A stretch of 64,000 nucleotides of DNA, from NCBI GenBank assembly GCA_022496205.1, contig WTXD01000063.1, positions 1 through 64,000 of the forward strand, given 5' to 3'. Positions 57,578 through 64,000 of the stretch are shown here, in pieces; within the stretch, counting starts at the first letter, position 1; each line of letters starts with the position of its first letter. The notes beneath the pieces were generated by a model, which ran no database searches, was not told the origin of the DNA, and saw only the letters and a list, made by a program, of their open reading frames with translations. Made by a program: the position numbers and the translations under genes. The DNA comes from Gloeopeniophorella convolvens (taxonomy: Eukaryota; Basidiomycota; Agaricomycetes; Russulales).

Positions 57578-58140
57578 ATATCTAGATGTCTTAGCTCAAA
57601 TAGTGATCTTGAAAACAACCCCGATCGATATATCTGGACACCGCCGACATACCTCCCGCCGCCCCTTCTCGTCGTGTATACCTAATACCTCACCCTCCCA
57701 ACCATCTTGGATGTGTTTTCTCCGCTTTCATCTAACTTGATCTGCATTATTTGTTGCATTTACCTGGTTTTCTACACTGCTCGTTACCGAATACCCTGCA
57801 TCGCTCGGGTACCCCGGCCTCGCTATATATTGTACTTGCTCACTTCATCCGCAGAGCGCTGTTGCTTGTCTTCTGGGTATTTGTAGAACCATAAACATCG
57901 CATATCCTGTGTGAGTGGGTTCTTTCTCACCCCTGGTGCCTCGGTTCCGCGCTGTGCACAGTGTGTGGGCAGACGTTCGACCTGTGCTCTCCCACGCAAG
58001 TGAAGAGTGCGACGCGGGGCGGTCAAGCTCGTCACGCGACAGTAATACGCTCGGAGACCAGGTCGCGATCAGCCTCGCGGAGAGATTTATACAGTGGCAG
58101 TGAAACGGGTATAGTACAGAGTGCATCGGCAGAGCACCGA
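57578..58140. other. Gene-free interval between convergent genes
   Basis: 3' regions of the septin-like gene (+) and chorismate mutase (-). No feature recognised. Confidence 0.4.
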
Positions 58141-59253
58141 TCAGCGTTTTAATTTCGCGAGGGCGTCGATATCTTCTTGTGAGAGCCCGTTCAGCCTCTG
58201 CAAAAGATACTCGATCTGGTGCCAGCCCTTAGTCGCAGACCGCGACACCGAGCGCACACACGCACCTCGACCTCCTTCGTGAGAGGGATGATGTAGTGCT
58301 CATATAGCTCGACAACACCGTCAACGTCGATCTTGCCCTTGCCCGCGCCGTTCGGCAGCGGCTCGCCGTCGTTCGCAAAGTCCTGCGCGTAGAGCGCGGC
58401 CTTTTTTCGGAGGCGCATGAGCAGGCGGCGCTCGACCTCGGGCTTCGTGATGAGCGCGGCGAGCGCCTCGGTGTTGCCCTGCTGTATGTGCGGGATGAAC
58501 GCGGCGGGGTTCTGCTGGAACTTGGACTCTGACACGAATTTGCCTGCGCACCGCGTAGTCAGGACGGCGCGATGGGGGGCCCGGGTGGGGAGATAGGGTG
58601 GCGTACCGTAATGCACGCGCTTGGAGATGGCCTGGAGGACCTCGATGTCAACCGTCGCGGCGGAGCCGTAGTTCCCGTCGTCCTCGTACTCGTCGTCGCC
58701 GGCGATGCCTTTCGAGCGCTTGAGGCTCGCGAGGGCCAGGGTCGCCTGAAGGGTGATACGGGGAACTATCGAGCGGACATAGAAGGAGAGGATGGAGGGG
58801 TTGACGTTGATGGTGTTCGGGTAGAGTATGCGGGGGTACTTGAGCGGAGCCAGGAGCGGCTCGGGCAGGCCTGCGGTAAAGGGGTATTCGTCTGGGCTGC
58901 GCGTACGTCAGGCACAGCAGGAACAGAGCACACAAGAGGTGATATTGACCTCGTGTATCTGCGCGCCTTTGCTAGAATGGAGCGTTGGTCAGTGGGCGGA
59001 GGAACAGCGGGTACAGGGCACGACGCGCACCATGGAAGGCTTCGATCTCTTTCAGGAACCACTGGAGCCAGCTGCCGTCAAAGTCGAGGTCCCGCAGCTC
59101 CTTGAAGGCGCCGCGCTCGTAGATCCTGGGGTTGTGGGCGAACTGGGCGCGCTCGATGAGGGAGAAGATGATGGTGTCCTCGAGGCGGGTGAGGATGGAC
59201 CTGATCCTGTCCAAAGAAAGTGGGTCCTCTGCGAGCATGTAGTTCGCCTGCAT
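58141..59253 (-). CDS. ARO7: Chorismate mutase
   Basis: Exons 59253-59031, 58971-58950, 58896-58607, 58543-58266, 58215-58141; 295 residues. All-helical AroQ-type enzyme converting chorismate to prephenate, the branch point to Phe and Tyr. Recognisable blocks: [43 protein letters not shown]...LPEPLL, the catalytic VSESKFQ, and [19 protein letters not shown]. Fungal family members are usually allosteric (Tyr inhibits, Trp activates), which is inferred. Exon 2 is only 22 nt. A second in-frame ATG at 59238 (MLAEDPLSL) is possible. Confidence 0.94.
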
Positions 59254-59741
59254 AGCGATTCGTTGGGGCAAGAGCGTCTGTTGTCGTCGTTGCCTGCGTT
59301 ATTTCCCAAGAGCGAGTGGATTCCCATGGATCCCCTGCGCCTTTTGACTCGCCCGACCCGACAATGTGACAAGCCGCACGTAGCTTTCCGCCCGAATCTT
59401 GCCCGAATCCCGGGCCCAGCTTGGCACGCGATCGGCCGAAACATCGAACTCAACGCGCTCGTCCGCGCGTTCGCGTTGGCATCGCCGATAGCAGCTGGAG
59501 GTACAGGATTCGGCGTTGGTTGATCACAAGCGAGGCTATCAGAGGATTGTCGGCTACTGTTCAGGTTGTTCAAGTAGCTCTGTTAGGGAGCGCCGACAAC
59601 TGATTGTGATGGGCTTGGCACGCCTGCAGACGGTGGCAGTGTCGCTCTGCGCAGCACTCTCATCGCCGTCTCTGCTCTGCATGACACGCCGTCTCCGCCA
59701 ACCCACGCCCACAGCACACTGACCCGACCCCGACCCACGCC
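59254..59741. other. Divergent promoter region, ARO7 / DHHC gene
   Basis: About 490 bp between divergent start codons. No TATA box clearly placed. Open frames crossing it in either direction are shadows. Confidence 0.4.
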
Positions 59742-61195
59742 ATGCCCGGAGCCTGCCCCCAGCTCGTCTTTGCCTGCTTCAAGCGCGTAGAACGCTGGGG
59801 CGACAGGCTCACAGGTGCCGCCGGACCCTTCTTCGTCGCCACCGCCAGCGCTCTCTTCGTCGTTGGCACCGTCTGCTTCGGTGCGTCCCTCTGCCGCCTC
59901 TCGGCCGATCAATCCATTCATCCATACACAGTCGACGTCGTTCTTACCACCGTCCCGTGGCCCTGGCTGTCAATCTGGCCATACCTCCTCATCATTGCCA
60001 ATCTATTCGCCCACTATTATTTTGTGTGCACTGTTTCCCCCGGCTTTGCAAGCGATCCACCCCAACATCCGAAGCGTAGTCTCATATGGGCTCAGAAACG
60101 GAAGTCCCCGACAAATCTGACAAATGGTGTCCACTGGTCGACCAAACTCAACATCACACCCGCGTCGACTACACAATGCTCAAAGTGCGGCGAGACTAAA
60201 CCAGAGGTGTGAGGCACGATGCTGTATTCTCGAACTTGCCTACAATTAGCTTCATGCAGAGAACGCACCACTGTCGGGTGTGCAACCGCTGCATCCTGAA
60301 GTACGACCACCATTGCCCAGTGCGCCACCGCCCAGCGTTTGTCCCCATACCCCAGCTGACTTCTTCTACAGTGTATGTTATGTGTTCCTTCTGTCTGGCA
60401 CAACGCTCAACTTGCACAGGGATAAACCAATGCGTTGGCCTTCATAACGAGCGACATTTCGTCATGTTCATGTTCGTACGGATTCGCCAGTGGTGACGCG
60501 TCATACTGACAGGCGTCACCTCAGGGCATATGTTGTCGTCGCAACATTCTGGTATGCTGCGCTTGGTTGGCCACATCTCTTGTCAGCCCTTGGCTTCGAC
60601 TTTGACGTGAGGTCCAGTCTTCCCCGCGTATATGCTTTCGCTTATATGCGTCGTAGGACAACTGGGAACACCGTGTTTCACCTGTCGTCTTCACCATCGT
60701 CTATTTCTTATGCGTCGTCATGTGCCTGGCCGTTGGCACGATGCTCGCGTGGCATCTATGGAGCGTAGCTGTCGGAGAGACCTCTGTAGAAAGTCAAGAC
60801 CACGAGCATTATCGCCGGGTCGCAAAATCCCGTGGGGAGGTGAGTCCCGCTCCCGGTCGTTGGTACCCTAATCTAATGCACAGACCAGTCTTTCCAAAAT
60901 TCTTATGACCTTGGGTAAGCTCTTCCGTCACCTACCCAAGTACCTGGTTCTCACTGCGTATTCAGCAAGTTGAGAAATCTTCAACTCTTTTTCAACATTG
61001 GACCGGACGGATAGTGTGTACCTCCTCGTCCTCGTCTGTGCTCGTCTAATAATTAGCAGTCCCTTATATACACTGTTTCTTCCTCTCCGTGTCCCGCCGT
61101 ACACAGATGGTCGCTCTTGGGCGCGGAAGCCCGGATACGAGCGTCATCATGGCGTTCGCATAGGCGAGGAGTTGACAGACGAAGAGGACGAGTGA
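59742..61195 (+). CDS. DHHC palmitoyltransferase with a 1-nt exon
   Basis: Exons 59742-59880, 59932-60206, 60260-60319, 60372 (one nucleotide), 60420-60471, 60525-60606, 60657-60839, 60889-60914, 60966-61013, 61060-61195; 333 residues. Integral membrane S-acyltransferase: two N-terminal membrane helices, a cysteine-rich domain (CSKCGETKPERTHHCRVCNRC), DHHC at 154-157 followed by PWINQCVG, then two more helices (VVVATFWYAALGWPHLL and VVFTIVYFLCVVMCLAVG) and a hydrophilic tail. The nearly invariant Trp after DHHCP is split: its T is a lone base between two GT-AG introns of 52 and 47 nt, and GG starts the next exon. The target proteins are unknown. Confidence 0.84.
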
Positions 61196-62027
61196 CGATG
61201 ACGATATCTGCTTAGTTGCAACGTCACTGCACTCCCACATATCTAATCGTGTTAGGTGAGCCTTTCGAACTGGATTCGTATTGGGCGTATCGCCTTCGTG
61301 ATGAGAGTCTGCCGGGGCCAGATGACCCTTTGGAAGCTGCTTCAAGTGGCTTCGGAAAGTGGTTTGATATACGTCCGGCTTATCATTTGGGGTTATTGTC
61401 TTGCAATGACCTCTTCCTGATTCTGTTCGCTTCTGTACCACGTCGATTGCTGTTACTGACTCTCTCCTTCCAGGATCATGGCATCCATGGCGTAGTAATT
61501 CGTCATCTCACACGCTCATATAGACTAAATCTCCTGATTTCTAAGACGTTGATACCAGCCAAGGAGCACATCGTGTAATAAAAGGAGCATTCTCTCAAAT
61601 CAGGCCAAGTCAACTCCTGCACTTGTCAGCGTTGGAGCCCATCATGCTCTCGCCATAGCCTTGGTTCGGTCTAGACCCTAAGCCCAGCAACACTCAGCCC
61701 ACCCAGGAATAGGTTCGTGAGCTACATCGGATTATCGAGGCGCCGTCCGCGTGGCCTTCCGTGGCAATCCTTCTCCATGAAGGAGGCCGTTCCGATCCTC
61801 GCGCGCTTCTTGTTCCGTCGGCGCGCATCCGCCACCTTATATGTGAGTCGTGAGTAGTTGAGCTACTCGCCATTGGCCCAATCAATGAGCGAATTCGTCT
61901 TCTTTGGAGTTCAGAGTGTCTTGGCTCTATGGAAGACTCCCTTGTCTCCGCTCCTGATCCCGTCCTTGCCCAAGTATAAGACAGCGCTGGGCTCTTCACT
62001 TGCCTGCCTCACCCAGTCCTCCTTACT
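61196..62027. other. Gene-free interval upstream of THI4
   Basis: The open frame 61216-61578 lacks an ATG at its start and resembles nothing I know. I looked for the conserved blocks of a TPP riboswitch, which controls THI4 in several fungi, and did not see them here or in intron 1. A pyrimidine-rich stretch precedes the THI4 ATG. Confidence 0.4.
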
Positions 62028-63531
<1,504 letters not shown>

Positions 63532-64000
63532 TCAAAGCACGAAACGGTTCAGCTGTAATATGGGCATCCAGCTGCCTGCCGATACGTGGACTGCACCAAT
63601 GACTATGATGTCGCTGTACTGGACATTGCCAACTCCGATCGCCCACTTCGAGTGAGGGGCACTGGGGCCCGGTCGGCATTCCTGAACAAAAAAGTGTCAC
63701 AATTCTCCGCCATGCATGCGAGTCGCACGCAAGAACCCTCACTTTAAGAAACGCGAGCACGGAACGGCCGATTATCTGCGCGAACCTGGCGTTGGTGATT
63801 GGGTTGCGCGCGCTCGTCTCGTCGCGGATCTGCACTTGCCGCTTGAAGCTCTCGTAGCCCGGCCACTGCACCGGCGTGGTTTAGCCTGCGATCGCAGCAC
63901 AGGAACGCCGGGGACTGCTCACTCCAATGCGGATGTGCGTCGAAGACTTGAGGCCGAGTGGCGCTCCCTCCCTGTCGTTGCAGAGCTCTTCGCAGCGCCC
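63532..64000 (-). CDS. Unknown protein, C-terminal fragment (5' part outside)
   Basis: Exons visible: from the window edge (64000) to 63923, then 63865-63743 and 63681-63532, with stop at 63532-63534. The visible end reads WPGYESFKRQVQIRDET, then RNPITNARFAQIIGRSV, then WAIGVGNVQYSDIIVIGAVHVSAGSWMPILQLNRFVL. The last block is strongly patterned and looks conserved. I recall similar uncharacterised proteins in Agaricomycetes but cannot name a function. Splice phases join cleanly. Confidence 0.6.

Noticed and set aside
58572..59523. Plus-strand frames across chorismate mutase (58572-59105 and 58828-59523)
   Set aside because: Antisense to well-supported ARO7 exons in GC-rich codons.
60320..60419. 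A single 100-nt intron in the DHHC gene
   Set aside because: It joins CCA to GGATAA, losing the Trp and creating a stop; the two-intron model with a 1-nt exon restores the family sequence.
61216..61578. A possible small gene downstream of the DHHC gene
   Set aside because: The frame starts without ATG, and neither sequence nor splice sites support it.

Overview
The window is nuclear DNA of a basidiomycete fungus, most likely an Agaricomycete. Genes are dense and GC-rich, with many introns of about 46-80 nt. Almost every gene resolves into GT-AG exons whose lengths sum to a multiple of three. The gene set includes a Cdc11/Nud1-type SIN scaffold, a Ppc89/Cep57-like spindle pole protein, septins and Zn2Cys6 regulators. 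I cannot name the species. All exon models are hand-built from reading frame, splice consensus and protein family knowledge; none is backed by transcripts.

Layout. 1-7060 is a transposon nest: a young but dead Ty1/copia element (1137-7060, 5-bp target duplication AGCTG) carries two later solo-LTR insertions, each with its own 5-bp duplication, and truncated relatives of both solo LTRs lie at the left edge. 7298-12652 (+) encodes a SIN scaffold with leucine-rich repeats, 13976-16299 (+) a TALE homeodomain protein, 17783-19730 (+) a zinc dehydrogenase of the formaldehyde dehydrogenase type in 16 exons, 20187-22913 (+) a DEAH RNA helicase, 23142-26576 (+) the 2-oxoglutarate dehydrogenase E1 subunit, 27005-30310 (-) the spindle pole protein, 30446-34086 (+) BMS1. 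A MITE-like inverted-repeat element (34148-34889) precedes an epoxide hydrolase (35127-36688, +). Then come an F-box protein (37422-38996, -), ribosomal protein S19 (39432-40023, +), an unknown protein (40551-41507, -), a TPMT-family methyltransferase (41794-42698, -), a small membrane protein (43144-43784, -), RIO1 kinase (43988-45934, +, apparent 1-nt frameshift) and dihydroxyacid dehydratase (46030-48409, -).

The most unusual stretch is 49571-57577: a Zn2Cys6 protein, then an open reading chain that joins a degenerate septin GTPase to two Zn2Cys6 DNA-binding modules, then a second divergent septin. All three zinc clusters are split by an intron at the same codon position. The right end holds chorismate mutase (58141-59253, -), a DHHC palmitoyltransferase whose conserved Trp codon appears to need a one-nucleotide exon (59742-61195, +), THI4 (62028-63153, +) and the 3' end of a further gene (63532 to the window edge, -).

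Functional themes: ribosome assembly (DEAH helicase, BMS1, S19, RIO1), spindle pole and septation control (SIN scaffold, Ppc89-like protein, septins), and core metabolism (KGD1, ILV3, ARO7, THI4).
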